Counted from the first letter of the stretch, positions 8,020 to 16,271 are shown. The stretch is 38,874 bases of DNA from JAMOAD01 sp023621955 (GCA_035403085.1 DAONEM010000021.1:1-38874); one strand, 5' to 3'. Notes: a model not told the origin generated them from the letters alone. A program made the numbers and translations.

Positions 8020-9635
8020 GGCTTCAAAGGGTCGACACGGTAGAGGGAGACCGTCGAATCCCAGACCGGGAAGGCCCTCAATTTCTTCAGCCTCACCTCC
8101 TTCAGGTATCCTCTTCTCTCCATCCAGGCCATCTCCGCCCCGCCGAACTTGTCCAGAACGAGCAGGTGGGTAGGCTTAAAGCGGGAGAAGGGGGCCCGGT
8201 CGTTGAACCAACCATCGTAGGCCATGTAGGTTCGGAAGGGTGTCTCCAAGGCGAGGCGGGGAGCCTCCTGACCGAGGATCACCGATCCTGGAGGTAGACT
8301 CTTGATCGCCAAGGAGGCTCTCTCCAGGGAGTAGGTCGGGTGGAGGAGGAAGTGGTTGAGGAAGAGGAAGAGGGAAAAGGCGACGGGGAGAAGGGAGAAG
8401 AGGATGCCGAGCCTCCTCTGAAAGGGTTCGAGGGGGAGGAGAAGAACCAGGGGAAGGGAGAGGTAGAGGGCCCACCTCAAGGGGGAGGGGAAGAGGAAGA
8501 AGGCCGAAGGAGGCGTCAGGAGGAGGGGAAGGAGTCCGGAGAGCAGAAGCAGGGAGAGCCAAAGGAACGGATCCCAGAAGGAGCCTCTCCCCTTCTCCTT
8601 CAGGAGGAAGGGAAGGGTTAGGTAGAGGGCCGGGAAGAGGGGAAGGTAGTATCGGAGAGGGCGGTAGTTGAGGAGGGCCATTTCGAGGACGATCGCCAGG
8701 ACCCAGAGGGCTAAGAAGATGGTTTCCCCTTCCGGGAGAAGACGTTTGGGGCGGAAGAGCCGACGGAGCGTCGTGGCCAGGAAGAGGAGGGAGATGACCC
8801 CGGGCAGGGGGACGAGAGCCAGGTAGCGGGCCAAGGGTTGGTGAAAGAGGTTGCCGAGAAGTTGGGCAGAAGTGCGGGGAAGGGAGAGGACCCCCCAACC
8901 GTGACCGATCCGGGAAAAGGACTCCCGGAAGGGGAGGTAGACCAGCAGGCTCCAGAGAAGGAAAAGGGAGAAGGCCCCTGCGAGGAAGAGAAGGAGGGGT
9001 CGGAGACGGTGTTGCCGAAAGGAGTGGTAGAGAACGGAGAGGAGTGTCGCCAGGGCGAAGGAGAGAAAAAGGTACTTGGAGAGTCCCGCCAAGGCGGCGC
9101 AGACTCCCACGGCGAAGAAGAGAGACTCTCTCCTCTTCGCCTCAAGGAAGAGGAGAAAGGTGAGGAGAAAGATCAGAGAGGAGAAGTTCTCTAAGAGGCC
9201 CAAGCGGTTGTACATGGCGAAACAGAAGTCTAGGGCGAAGGGAAGGGTTAGGAGGAGGGAGTCGGAAGGGGGGAGGAAGCGGCGGAGGATCCTCAGGAAG
9301 AGGAAGACCGAAAGGAGGCCGAAGAGGATGTTGAGCCCCTTCACCGTCGCCATGGAGACGCCGAAGAGGCGGAAGGCCCCGTAGTAGGCTCCTGTCAGAA
9401 CAGCGTTGTAGAGGAGGGGGTTCCAATCGTCGGTGACCCATTGGCCGAAGAGGATTCGGTTGCGGGCGTTATGGCTGTAGATTCCCTCGTCGAAGTAGAT
9501 TCCAGCGCTTCCCGAGAGGGAGGGGAGCAGAACCGGCGGATCCGCCTTGGGGAGGGGGGCCCTCACGGATAACGCCAAGAGCAGAAGAAGGGGGACGAGA
9601 ATCTTTGACCAAGGGAGGGAACTCTTCTCTATCAC
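8016..9635 (-). CDS. GT-C family membrane glycosyltransferase (ArnT/PMT-like)
   Basis: A 539-residue, Leu- and Phe-rich protein with about 11-12 predicted membrane segments. The first periplasmic loop contains GIYFDEGIYSHNARN, the acidic DE motif expected in GT39/GT83-type enzymes that move sugars from a polyprenyl-phosphate donor. RRFLPPSDSLLLTLPFAL and YNRLGLLENFSS are also typical of the family. The C-terminal soluble part ends WDSTVSLYRVDPLKP. Acceptor unknown (protein, lipid A or glycan). The usual-looking GTG at 9647 lies only four nt past a TATAAT, so I prefer GTG 9635, which has GAGG just upstream inside the predicted transcript. Convergent with the lipoprotein gene; the two stops overlap. 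Confidence 0.8.
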   Translation of the reverse strand: MIEKSSLPWSKILVPLLLLLALSVRAPLPKADPPVLLPSLSGSAGIYFDEGIYSHNARNRILFGQWVTDDWNPLLYNAVLTGAYYGAFRLFGVSMATVKGLNILFGLLSVFLFLRILRRFLPPSDSLLLTLPFALDFCFAMYNRLGLLENFSSLIFLLTFLLFLEAKRRESLFFAVGVCAALAGLSKYLFLSFALATLLSVLYHSFRQHRLRPLLLFLAGAFSLFLLWSLLVYLPFRESFSRIGHGWGVLSLPRTSAQLLGNLFHQPLARYLALVPLPGVISLLFLATTLRRLFRPKRLLPEGETIFLALWVLAIVLEMALLNYRPLRYYLPLFPALYLTLPFLLKEKGRGSFWDPFLWLSLLLLSGLLPLLLTPPSAFFLFPSPLRWALYLSLPLVLLLPLEPFQRRLGILFSLLPVAFSLFLFLNHFLLHPTYSLERASLAIKSLPPGSVILGQEAPRLALETPFRTYMAYDGWFNDRAPFSRFKPTHLLVLDKFGGAEMAWMERRGYLKEVRLKKLRAFPVWDSTVSLYRVDPLKP

Positions 9636-9651
9636 CGTTTTCCTCACCCAG

Positions 9652-9680
9652 ATTATACTCGAGAGTTCGAAGAGCTACAA
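9652..9680 (-). promoter_or_regulatory. promoter of the GT-C glycosyltransferase gene
   Basis: On the minus strand: TTGTAG (9680-9675), a 17-bp spacer and TATAAT (9657-9652). Transcription should start near 9645, at or just past the upstream GTG (9647), favouring GTG 9635. Confidence 0.6.
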
Positions 9681-10031
9681 CCTTTGAAAGGAACTCGTAA
9701 AAGTTAAAAATGTGAGACATAGAGAGTTATTTTCCCGCCTCGCCTGGGGGAATTCACAGGGAAGGTGAAAAAGGGGGCGACCGGAGAGGGGTGATCCCCT
9801 GTCTCCCTAAGGGGCCTCTCGGAATGAACAAAAAGAGTGCAGTTTCAAACCCCTTACGGTGAGAGGGAATCGGCGAAAACCATCGGTGGGGAAGGTGTTT
9901 GCGAAAACCTGGTGGTGCTGTTCGTGGGAGTGTCAAAATCGGAGGGGATCCTTCCCCGGGATTTTTGGGAAGAGAGCCCCTCATTTCAAAGAAAGGTCAA
10001 AAGGTTGGCTTCTGGACCTATTTTTCAAGGG
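9681..10031. other. intergenic stretch without a convincing gene
   Basis: About 350 bp between the divergent glycosyltransferase and macro-domain promoters. Open frames of up to about 85 codons exist but lack family features or good ribosome sites. Visible structure is limited to the inverted-repeat block at 9781-9822 and a 9-bp direct repeat GCGAAAACC at 9873-9881 and 9901-9909 (28 bp apart). Confidence 0.5.
9781..9822. repeat. compact inverted-repeat block, possible structured RNA or terminator
   Basis: CCGGAGAGG at the left pairs with CCTCTCGG at the right (eight pairs with one bulged G). Between them are two smaller hairpins, GGGG-TGAT-CCCC and CCC-TAA-GGG. Read on the minus strand the block is followed within about 15 nt by CCCCCTTTTT, as in a Rho-independent terminator. 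No minus-strand gene or clear promoter precedes it, so its role is unknown. Confidence 0.4.
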
Positions 10032-10060
10032 TTTACAAAGGGAGGTGTTTGGCTTATAAT
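10032..10060 (+). promoter_or_regulatory. promoter of the macro-gap-pgk-tpiA operon
   Basis: TTTACA (10032-10037), a 17-bp spacer and a perfect TATAAT (10055-10060). Start expected at about 10067, on the macro gene's ATG (10066), so the leading gene is predicted to be leaderless. Confidence 0.7.
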
Positions 10061-10065
10061 GAAAA

Positions 10066-10638
10066 ATGAAAGGGTGCCCACTGAAAATCCTTGATTTTAG
10101 GGGCTGTCGCATTGAGGTTATTCTCGGGGATCTTACCGAAGAGAGTACCGAAGGAGTCGTGAACCCAGCCAACCAAAACCTTTTTCACGGCGGAGGTGTG
10201 GCGGGGGCGCTTGTCGCCGTTGGGGGCGCGGAGATTCAGCGTGAGAGCGACAGGGTCAGGGAGACACTTCCGGGAGGGTTCCTTCCGGTTGGGGAATCTG
10301 TTGTAACCGGAGCAGGGTCTCTCCCTTGCCGTTACATCATCCACACCGTCGGTCCCCGCTGGGGGGAGGGAGATGAGGAAGAAAAGCTGAGGAGGGCCGT
10401 CTTCAACGCCTTGCTGAGGGCCGAAGAGAGGAGCATGCGTTCGGTTTCCCTTCCCGCTGTTTCGACCGGAGTCTTCGGCTTTCCCAAGGAGAGAGGGGTG
10501 GAGGTGATCCTCCTCTCCGTGAAGGCCTTTCTTGCGGAGAGCCCCCGGGGGATAGAGAAGATCCGCTTCGTGAACAAAGACAGCTTCACAGCAGAACTGT
10601 TTAGTCAAAAAATACAAAGTATCTACGAGGAGGTTTGA
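10066..10638 (+). CDS. macro-domain protein (ADP-ribose / O-acetyl-ADP-ribose hydrolase)
   Basis: A 190-residue MacroD-like protein, predicted to bind ADP-ribose and remove it from protein or O-acetyl-ADP-ribose. Motifs: GDLTEESTEGVVNPAN (residues 21-36), GGGVAGALVAVGG, YIIHTVGPRWG, and LPAVSTGVFGFP, the phosphate-binding loop. The catalytic region matches bacterial YmdB/MacroD types, though GGGVAGAL replaces the usual GGGVDGAI, so the Asp often implicated in catalysis is Ala here; binding may outlast hydrolysis. ATG 10066 lies five nt after TATAAT with no upstream ribosome site, so leaderless translation is inferred. It ends one base before gap and almost certainly heads the glycolytic operon. 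Confidence 0.85.
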   Translation: MKGCPLKILDFRGCRIEVILGDLTEESTEGVVNPANQNLFHGGGVAGALVAVGGAEIQRESDRVRETLPGGFLPVGESVVTGAGSLPCRYIIHTVGPRWGEGDEEEKLRRAVFNALLRAEERSMRSVSLPAVSTGVFGFPKERGVEVILLSVKAFLAESPRGIEKIRFVNKDSFTAELFSQKIQSIYEEV

Positions 10639-10639
10639 T

Positions 10640-11641
10640 ATGTTTACGGTGGCCATCAACGGTTTCGGAAGGATCGGGAGAAACTTCTTCCGGGCTTCTT
10701 ATCGAAATCCTGAGATGAAAATCGTCGCCATCAACGATGTGACCGATGCGGCGACACTGGCTCATCTCTTGAAGTACGATTCTGTCTTTGGACGTTTTCA
10801 GGAAGAGGTGAAGGCCGGTGAGGGTTGGATCGAAGTTGCTGGGCAGAGGGTTCAGGTAACCGCGATCAGGAACCCCGAAGAGCTCCCCTGGAAAGCGGTG
10901 GGAGTGGACGTTGTTCTTGAAGCGACAGGCCTTTTCACCAAGAGGGCCGATGCGGAAAAGCATATCAAGGCGGGGGCCAAGAAGGTTGTGATTTCCGCTC
11001 CCGCGAAAGAACCGGATATTACCGTTGTCATGGGTGTGAACAACGACCAGTACCGGCCTCAAGAGCATAACATTCTCTCCAACGCATCCTGTACCACCAA
11101 CTGCGTCGCTCCGGTCGCGAAGGTTCTGAACGATAGTTTCAAGATCCTCCGTGGGAGCATGACCACCGTCCACTCCTACACCAACGATCAGAGGATTCTG
11201 GACCTGCCCCATAAGGACCTTCGCCGGGCCCGTTCCGCCGCCCTCTCCATGATTCCTACCACCACTGGAGCCGCCAAGGCCGTCGGTCTGGTCATCGAAG
11301 ATCTGAAGGGAAAACTGCACGGCCTCTCGGTACGCGTGCCCACTCCCGATGTCTCCCTGGTCGACCTTGTGGTCGATGTCGAGAGAGAGACGACCCTGGA
11401 AGAGGTTAAGGGAAAACTCGAAGCCGCCGCCGCGGGTCCCATGAAGGGGGTCCTGGCCTGTTGCAACGAACCTCTCGTCTCCGTGGACTTCGTCGGCGAT
11501 GAGAACTCCTCCATCGTGGATATGGACTCCTTGGCCGTGATCGATGGCCGTATGATCAAGGTCTTGGCTTGGTACGACAACGAATGGGCCTACTCCTGCC
11601 GGGCTCGGGACCTGATCCTTCAGATCGGGAAGGCTCTCTGA
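10640..11641 (+). CDS. gap: glyceraldehyde-3-phosphate dehydrogenase
   Basis: Phosphorylating GAPDH of lower glycolysis: glyceraldehyde 3-phosphate + NAD + Pi to 1,3-bisphosphoglycerate. The 333 residues show the Rossmann motif INGFGRIGRN, Asp 33 in INDVTD (favouring NAD over NADP), the catalytic Cys 151 in NASCTTNC, His 178 in TTVHSYTNDQ and the C-terminal WYDNEWAYSCR. Length is normal. ATG 10640 follows GAGGAGGTTTGAT. It begins one base after the macro-domain gene and is followed ten bases later by pgk, so the order macro-gap-pgk-tpiA-secG is one transcription unit. Confidence 0.98.
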   Translation: MFTVAINGFGRIGRNFFRASYRNPEMKIVAINDVTDAATLAHLLKYDSVFGRFQEEVKAGEGWIEVAGQRVQVTAIRNPEELPWKAVGVDVVLEATGLFTKRADAEKHIKAGAKKVVISAPAKEPDITVVMGVNNDQYRPQEHNILSNASCTTNCVAPVAKVLNDSFKILRGSMTTVHSYTNDQRILDLPHKDLRRARSAALSMIPTTTGAAKAVGLVIEDLKGKLHGLSVRVPTPDVSLVDLVVDVERETTLEEVKGKLEAAAAGPMKGVLACCNEPLVSVDFVGDENSSIVDMDSLAVIDGRMIKVLAWYDNEWAYSCRARDLILQIGKAL

Positions 11642-11651
11642 GGGGAAGGCG

Positions 11652-12833
11652 ATGAAAGTTCGAATCGACGAGGTGGAGTTACGGGGGAAGCGGGTCTTCC
11701 TCCGTGTGGACTTCAACGTTCCTTTCAAGGACGGGTCCATTGAAGATGACTCGCGGATTCGGGCGGCTCTGGCGACGATGAAGAGACTCCGCCAGGAGGG
11801 GGCCAAGACCGTGTTGGCGACCCACCTTGGCCGTCCCAAGGCCTCCGGAGACCCAGAATTCTCTACCCAGAAGATTCTCCCCCGTGTCAACGAGCTGATG
11901 GGGGGAGGGGTCGGCTATGTTGGAGCCATCACAGGTGAAGAGGTCGAAGAGAGAAAGGCGGCCTTGAAGCCCGGAGAGTTCCTCCTTCTGGAGAACGTTC
12001 GTTACGATTCCGGGGAGACGAAGAACGATCCCCGGTTGGCCCAAGAGCTGGCGAAGAACATCGATGTCTATGTCAACGACGCTTTCAGCTGCTCCCATAG
12101 GGCCCACAGTTCGGTCGTCGGGATCAGCCGGTTCGTTCCCCTCTCGGTCATGGGGTACCTGATCTCCGCGGAGCTCGAGTACTTGGGCATGGCCTTGAAC
12201 TCCCCTCGGCACCCCTTCGCGGCCCTCTTGGGGGGCGCGAAGATCAACGATAAAATCCCCGTTCTGGAGAGTCTTGTGGAGAGAGTCGACACGCTGCTGA
12301 TCGGCGGCGGAATGGCTTACACCTTTCTCAAGGCTCGTGGGGAGGCGATCGGCTCTTCCCTCTTGGACAGCGAACACCTTGAGACGGTGGGAAGGATCCT
12401 CGCCCGTGCCAAAGAGCGGGGAGTGGATATTCTCCTTCCCGTCGACCACGTCGTGGCCCGGGAGGTCAAGGAGGACGCCCAGACTCAGGTTGTGGAAGGT
12501 GCCATCCCCAACGGACTCATGGGGGTCGACATAGGCCCGAAGAGTCGAAAGCTCTTTCGGGAGAAGCTTCTTGAAGCGGCCATGGTGATCTGGAACGGCC
12601 CGATGGGAGTCTTCGAGATGGCTCCCTTCGCGGAGGGGACCCGGAGTGTGGCCGAAGCCTTGGCCGAATCGAAGGGATGCTCCATCGTCGGAGGCGGGGA
12701 CACAGCCTCGGCGGCCCTCAAGGCCGGCGTGGCCGACAAGATGAGCCACATCTCCACCGGCGGCGGAGCCTCTTTGGAGTTTCTTTCCGGAGACACTCTC
12801 CCCGGAATCGACTGCCTCAAGGAGAGAGCCTGA
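11652..12833 (+). CDS. pgk: phosphoglycerate kinase
   Basis: Makes ATP from 1,3-bisphosphoglycerate and ADP. The 393 residues carry RVDFNVPFKDG (N-domain substrate site), THLGRPK, LLENVRYDSGE, FSCSHRAHSS, LGGAKINDK, WNGPMGVFE and GGGDTASA / STGGGASLEFLSG (nucleotide site), all in the usual order. Length is standard. The start has AGGGGAAGGCG upstream. It sits between gap and tpiA and ends one base before the tpiA ATG. Confidence 0.98.
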   Translation: MKVRIDEVELRGKRVFLRVDFNVPFKDGSIEDDSRIRAALATMKRLRQEGAKTVLATHLGRPKASGDPEFSTQKILPRVNELMGGGVGYVGAITGEEVEERKAALKPGEFLLLENVRYDSGETKNDPRLAQELAKNIDVYVNDAFSCSHRAHSSVVGISRFVPLSVMGYLISAELEYLGMALNSPRHPFAALLGGAKINDKIPVLESLVERVDTLLIGGGMAYTFLKARGEAIGSSLLDSEHLETVGRILARAKERGVDILLPVDHVVAREVKEDAQTQVVEGAIPNGLMGVDIGPKSRKLFREKLLEAAMVIWNGPMGVFEMAPFAEGTRSVAEALAESKGCSIVGGGDTASAALKAGVADKMSHISTGGGASLEFLSGDTLPGIDCLKERA

Positions 12834-12834
12834 G

Positions 12835-13617
12835 ATGAGAGAAACAACAATCATTGGAAATTGGAAGATGTATAAAACCTCTGGGGAGGCGGCCGCTTTG
12901 GCGGCCGCCCTCCTCAAGGGGTATGTCGACGCGTCGGGTCTGAGAGTCGCCGTTGCCCCTCCCTTTACCGCCCTGGAGAGCGTTTCCTCGGTGTTGAAGG
13001 GGGGAAAGATCGCCTTGGCCGCCCAGAACATGCACTCCCGTGACGAGGGCGCCTTCACGGGCGAGGTCTCCGCTCCCATGCTCAAGGCCCTCGGTGTCGG
13101 CTATGTGATCTTAGGCCACTCAGAGAGGAGACACATCTTCGGCGAGAGCGACGCTGTCGTGAACGCCAAGGTGAAGGCCGCCTTGGCCCATGGGCTGACG
13201 CCGGTTCTCTGCGTAGGGGAGACCCTGCAGGAGCGGGAGGCGGGTCTCACGGAGAGGAGAATCACCGAACAGCTCGAGGGTTCCTGGGAGGGGATCGGCA
13301 AGGAAGGGATGGAGAAAACCATCGTCGCCTACGAGCCCGTTTGGGCCATCGGGACAGGGAAAACAGCCTCTCCGGCCCAGGCTCAGGAAGTCCACAGGCT
13401 GATTCGCAAAAAAATTCATGAAATCTTTGGAAAATTTTCCTCCGACTGTGCTATACTACTCTACGGCGGTTCCGTAAAGCCTGAAAACGCCCGGGTCCTC
13501 ATGAAAGAGGAGGACGTGGACGGCGTTCTGGTCGGCGGAGCCTCCCTTTCGGTTGACTCTTTTCTTGGCATCATCGCAGAAGGGAGTGCCAGCCGGAAAG
13601 AAAAAGGAGGCTTTTGA
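12835..13617 (+). CDS. tpiA: triosephosphate isomerase
   Basis: Interconverts dihydroxyacetone phosphate and glyceraldehyde 3-phosphate. Catalytic residues are visible: Lys in GNWKMYKT (residues 8-15), His in LGHSERR, Glu in AYEPVWAIGTGKTAS, with YGGSVKP and GVLVGGASL binding the phosphate. At 260 residues it is standard, with a short charged tail (SASRKEKGGF) that also holds the ribosome site of secG. ATG lies one base past the pgk stop, so translation is probably coupled. Confidence 0.98.
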   Translation: MRETTIIGNWKMYKTSGEAAALAAALLKGYVDASGLRVAVAPPFTALESVSSVLKGGKIALAAQNMHSRDEGAFTGEVSAPMLKALGVGYVILGHSERRHIFGESDAVVNAKVKAALAHGLTPVLCVGETLQEREAGLTERRITEQLEGSWEGIGKEGMEKTIVAYEPVWAIGTGKTASPAQAQEVHRLIRKKIHEIFGKFSSDCAILLYGGSVKPENARVLMKEEDVDGVLVGGASLSVDSFLGIIAEGSASRKEKGGF

Positions 13618-13618
13618 G

Positions 13619-13906
13619 ATGGCGGTATTTCTCACTGTGGTTCACTTGATCGTTTGCCTTCTCCTCATCTTGGCCGTCTTGGTCCAGTCGGGAAAGGGTG
13701 CCGATCTGGCCAGCGCCTTCGGGATGACCGGTAGCCAAACCGTTTTCGGTCCCCGTGGAGCGGCGACTGTCCTTCATAAGGTGACCACGGTCTTGGCCGT
13801 CCTTTTTATGGTGACTTCATTGGGGCTCTATATACTGCAGGCCCGAGGACCCCACTCGGTTGTGCAGGATACGACGGCTCCAGTGTCGGATACTCAGAAA
13901 AAGTAA
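13619..13906 (+). CDS. secG: preprotein translocase subunit SecG
   Basis: Small subunit of the SecYEG channel in the inner membrane. The 95-residue protein has two membrane helices (about residues 2-20 and 53-75) joined by the conserved cytoplasmic loop VLVQSGKGADLASAFG and the following FGPRGAATVLHK. Ribosome site AAAGGAGG is eight bases before ATG 13619, overlapping the end of tpiA. The order tpiA-secG-tRNA-Leu is a familiar bacterial arrangement. Confidence 0.95.
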   Translation: MAVFLTVVHLIVCLLLILAVLVQSGKGADLASAFGMTGSQTVFGPRGAATVLHKVTTVLAVLFMVTSLGLYILQARGPHSVVQDTTAPVSDTQKK

Positions 13907-13920
13907 AAGATTGTTTTGAT

Positions 13921-14005
13921 GCCGAGGTGGCGGAACTTGGTAGACGCACCAGCTTGAGGTGCTGGCGGGTGAAAGCCTATAGGGGTTCGAGTCCCCTCCT
14001 CGGCA
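13921..14005 (+). tRNA. tRNA-Leu (GAG anticodon)
   Basis: An 85-nt class II tRNA. Acceptor GCCGAGG pairs with CCTCGGC, discriminator A. Anticodon stem CCAGC/GCTGG encloses the loop TTGAGGT, giving anticodon GAG. A variable arm follows, and the T-arm AGGGG-TTCGAGT-CCCCT is intact. The 3' CCA is not encoded. Probably cotranscribed with secG. Confidence 0.96.
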
Positions 14006-14024
14006 TTATAAAGATTTAGGAAAT

Positions 14025-14097
14025 GGGGCTGTAGCTCAGCTGGGAGAGCGCATGACTGGCAGTCATGAGGCCGGGGGTTCGAGCCCCCTCAGCTCCA
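14025..14097 (+). tRNA. tRNA-Ala (GGC anticodon)
   Basis: 73 nt. Acceptor GGGGCTG pairs with CAGCTCC (one G-U pair), discriminator A. Anticodon stem CATGA/TCATG encloses CTGGCAG, giving GGC. T-loop TTCGAGC. No encoded CCA. It lies 19 nt after tRNA-Leu. Confidence 0.96.
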
Positions 14098-14130
14098 TTT
14101 ATTTTCCTTTTTCACCTTCAGGAGGATAAG

Positions 14131-14340
14131 ATGTCGAAGTTTTGCCAGGTTTGTGGTAAAAGACCGTCCACGGGAAACATCATCTCCCATTCCCATAGAG
14201 CGACTAAGAGGCGTTGGGTACCGAACCTTCAGAGGATCAAACTCCGTGCTGGAGACGAATCCTTGAGGGTCTGGGTCTGCACCAAGTGTCTCCGTCAGGA
14301 CCGTTGGGAGAAGGCTGTCAGCTTCCCCACCCAGCCCTGA
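14131..14340 (+). CDS. rpmB: 50S ribosomal protein L28
   Basis: A 69-residue large-subunit ribosomal protein. It starts MSKFCQVCGKRPSTGN and carries two Cys pairs (CQVC and CTKC), so it is the zinc-binding form of L28. ISHSHRATKRRWVPNLQ is the family signature. ATG 14131 follows AGGAGGATAAG. It sits between tRNA-Ala and ffh and is likely part of the same transcript. Confidence 0.97.
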   Translation: MSKFCQVCGKRPSTGNIISHSHRATKRRWVPNLQRIKLRAGDESLRVWVCTKCLRQDRWEKAVSFPTQP

Positions 14341-14390
14341 TCCTTCCTTGAGTCTGAGAGAATCTCCAGACAGAGTCTCGGTGCCTTTGA

Positions 14391-15707
14391 ATGCTTGATC
14401 TTGTTTCAGAGAAGATCCAAGGGGCTATACAGTACCTCAAAGGCGAAGGGAGTATCACTGAAAAGAATATAGAGAGCGCCCTTAAGGACGTTAAACTTGC
14501 GCTCCTTTCCGCGGACGTTCACTACAAAGTCGTTCAAGACTTTATCGCACGTGTCAAGGAAAAAGCCCTTGGCGCCAAGGTTTCACTCTCGGTTCTCCCG
14601 GGCCAGCAGCTTGTCAAGATCTTCAACGACGAGCTGACCAGGGTCTTGGGAGAGGAGAACAAACCCCTTAGAATCCCCTCTAAGGTTCCCTCCTTCCTCA
14701 TGCTCGCCGGTCTCCAAGGCGTCGGAAAGACCACGACCGCCGGAAAGCTCGGTTGTATGCTGAAGAAGCAAGGTTTCAACCCCCTCCTGGTTTCGGTCGA
14801 CCTGAAACGTCCCGCCGCTCAGGAACAGCTCGGTGTCATCGCCAAGGAGAGCGGTATTCCCTTCTACTCCGTTCAGGCCAAAGGGGTCGTCGAGGCCGCC
14901 GAAGAGATTTACGGCTATGCCGAGGCGAAGGGCTACCACCCAGTGATTCTCGACACCGCCGGACGTCTCCACGTGGACGAAGAGTTGATGACCGAGCTGA
15001 GAGAGGTCAAAGAGAGGGTCAGCCCCTTCGAGGTGGTCTTCGTTGCAGACGCCATGACCGGAAGCGACGCGGTGAAGAGCGCCGTTCGCTTTCAAGAGGA
15101 GATCGGCTTCGACTCCGTGATCCTGACCAAACTCGACGCGGATTCCCGAGGCGGCGCCGCCCTTTCCATAGCCTTTCTCACCGGCAAACCCATCAAGTTC
15201 GCCGGGATGGGCGAAGGGTACGACAAGCTTGAGCCCTTCCACCCGGAGAGGTTGGCTTCCCGGATCCTGGGGATGGGGGACATCGTATCCCTCGTCGAAA
15301 AAGCTCAGGAGGCAGTGGACGAAAAAGAGGCGGAACGGTTGGCCAAGAAGATGGCCAAACGGGAGTTCTCTCTGGAAGACTTCCTGGACAACCTGAAGCA
15401 GATCAAGAAGATGGGATCTCTGGCGGATATTCTCTCCCACCTTCCCCAAGCCGGTCCCCTCAAGGGAATCGACCTGAAGAACCTGGACGAGAAACGGATC
15501 GTTCATATGGAGGCGGTGCTTCTCTCCATGACCCCCGAGGAGAGACGGGACCCCGAAATCTTCAACGGGAAGAGGCGGCTCCGGGTTGCCAAAGGGAGCG
15601 GTCGTCCTGTCTCGGAGGTAAACCAGCTCCTCAAACAGTACCGGGAGATGAAGAAGTTTATCAAGAAGGGGTTTTTCAGCCGAATCCTTGGTAAGGTTGA
15701 CTTTTAA
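14391..15707 (+). CDS. ffh: signal recognition particle protein Ffh
   Basis: SRP54 homologue that binds signal peptides and 4.5S RNA and targets ribosomes to FtsY. 438 residues: N helical bundle, GTPase G domain with GLQGVGKTTTAGKL (P-loop), DTAGRLHVDEEL and TKLDADSRGGAAL, then the M domain with the RNA-binding segment RRLRVAKGSGRPVSEVNQLLKQY. The M domain is short and Met-poor, and the C-terminus ends soon after the RNA-binding helix. ATG 14391 lacks a strong ribosome site. The last codons hold the -35 of the rpsP promoter. Confidence 0.97.
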   Translation: MLDLVSEKIQGAIQYLKGEGSITEKNIESALKDVKLALLSADVHYKVVQDFIARVKEKALGAKVSLSVLPGQQLVKIFNDELTRVLGEENKPLRIPSKVPSFLMLAGLQGVGKTTTAGKLGCMLKKQGFNPLLVSVDLKRPAAQEQLGVIAKESGIPFYSVQAKGVVEAAEEIYGYAEAKGYHPVILDTAGRLHVDEELMTELREVKERVSPFEVVFVADAMTGSDAVKSAVRFQEEIGFDSVILTKLDADSRGGAALSIAFLTGKPIKFAGMGEGYDKLEPFHPERLASRILGMGDIVSLVEKAQEAVDEKEAERLAKKMAKREFSLEDFLDNLKQIKKMGSLADILSHLPQAGPLKGIDLKNLDEKRIVHMEAVLLSMTPEERRDPEIFNGKRRLRVAKGSGRPVSEVNQLLKQYREMKKFIKKGFFSRILGKVDF

Positions 15708-15725
15708 CGTTGGAATCGATACAAT
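15697..15725 (+). promoter_or_regulatory. promoter of rpsP-khpA-rimM
   Basis: TTGACT (15697-15702, inside the last codons of ffh), a 17-bp spacer and TACAAT (15720-15725). Start about 15732, giving a leader of roughly 33 nt with AAAGGAG before rpsP. Confidence 0.7.
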
Positions 15726-15764
15726 AGCCATTACTATTTTTGATTCGTAAAGGAGAAGAACAAC

Positions 15765-16013
15765 ATGGTATCCATCAGGCTTACGCGAACCGGTCGTAAG
15801 GACGCTCCCAGCTACCGCATCGTCGTCGTTGATAAGACGAAACCCCGGGAGACCGAGTTTATCGATTATCTGGGACACTACAACCCTAGGACCGAGCCCA
15901 GCGAGATGAAAGTGGATATAGAGAAGGCCAAGTACTGGCTTTCCAAGGGCGCCCAAGCCTCCGCGCAGGTAAAGGCCATTTTCAAGACGTTTCCCGAGCT
16001 GAAGAACAACTAA
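15765..16013 (+). CDS. rpsP: 30S ribosomal protein S16
   Basis: An 82-residue small-subunit protein. MVSIRLTRTGRKDAPSYRIVVVD, ETEFIDYLGHYNP and KAKYWLSKGAQAS are family signatures. Ribosome site AAAGGAG lies 11 nt before the ATG. First gene of the rpsP-khpA-rimM unit. Confidence 0.98.
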   Translation: MVSIRLTRTGRKDAPSYRIVVVDKTKPRETEFIDYLGHYNPRTEPSEMKVDIEKAKYWLSKGAQASAQVKAIFKTFPELKNN

Positions 16014-16031
16014 TCCCTTTTGGAGGTTACC

Positions 16032-16271
16032 ATGAAGGACTTGGTGGAATTGGTGGCGAAGTCTCTGGTAGACCACCCCGACAAAGTGAATGTGACTCAG
16101 CTTGACGGCGAACAGACGACGATTCTCGAGCTTCGTGTAGATCCCAGCGACCTGGGCAAAGTCATCGGTCGGCAGGGACGCACGGCCAGAGCCTTGAGAA
16201 CGATCCTCGGGGCTGCCGGGATGAAACAAAGACGGCGCTATTCTCTGGAGATCATCGAGAAGAGCACCTGA
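16032..16271 (+). CDS. khpA: KH-domain RNA-binding protein KhpA
   Basis: A 79-residue single type-II KH domain protein, including the GxxG loop IGRQGRTARALRTIL, preceded by LVELVAKSLVDHPDKVNV typical of KhpA/YlqC. It binds RNA, in other species together with KhpB (Jag). ATG 16032 follows TGGAGGTTACC; an upstream in-frame ATG at 16020 would overlap that ribosome site and is rejected. Its position between rpsP and rimM is the usual one. Confidence 0.95.
   Translation: MKDLVELVAKSLVDHPDKVNVTQLDGEQTTILELRVDPSDLGKVIGRQGRTARALRTILGAAGMKQRRRYSLEIIEKST

Noticed and set aside
9873..9909. CRISPR-like repeat
   Set aside because: Only two 9-bp copies separated by 19 bp; no array, no cas genes.
9837..10094. 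Plus-strand frames of 66-85 codons in the intergenic region before the macro gene
   Set aside because: No ribosome site, no motif, and one runs through the macro promoter and start.
13921..14097. Reading frame through the tRNA-Ala into rpmB
   Set aside because: The frame crosses a well-folded tRNA; L28 starts at 14131 with its own ribosome site.
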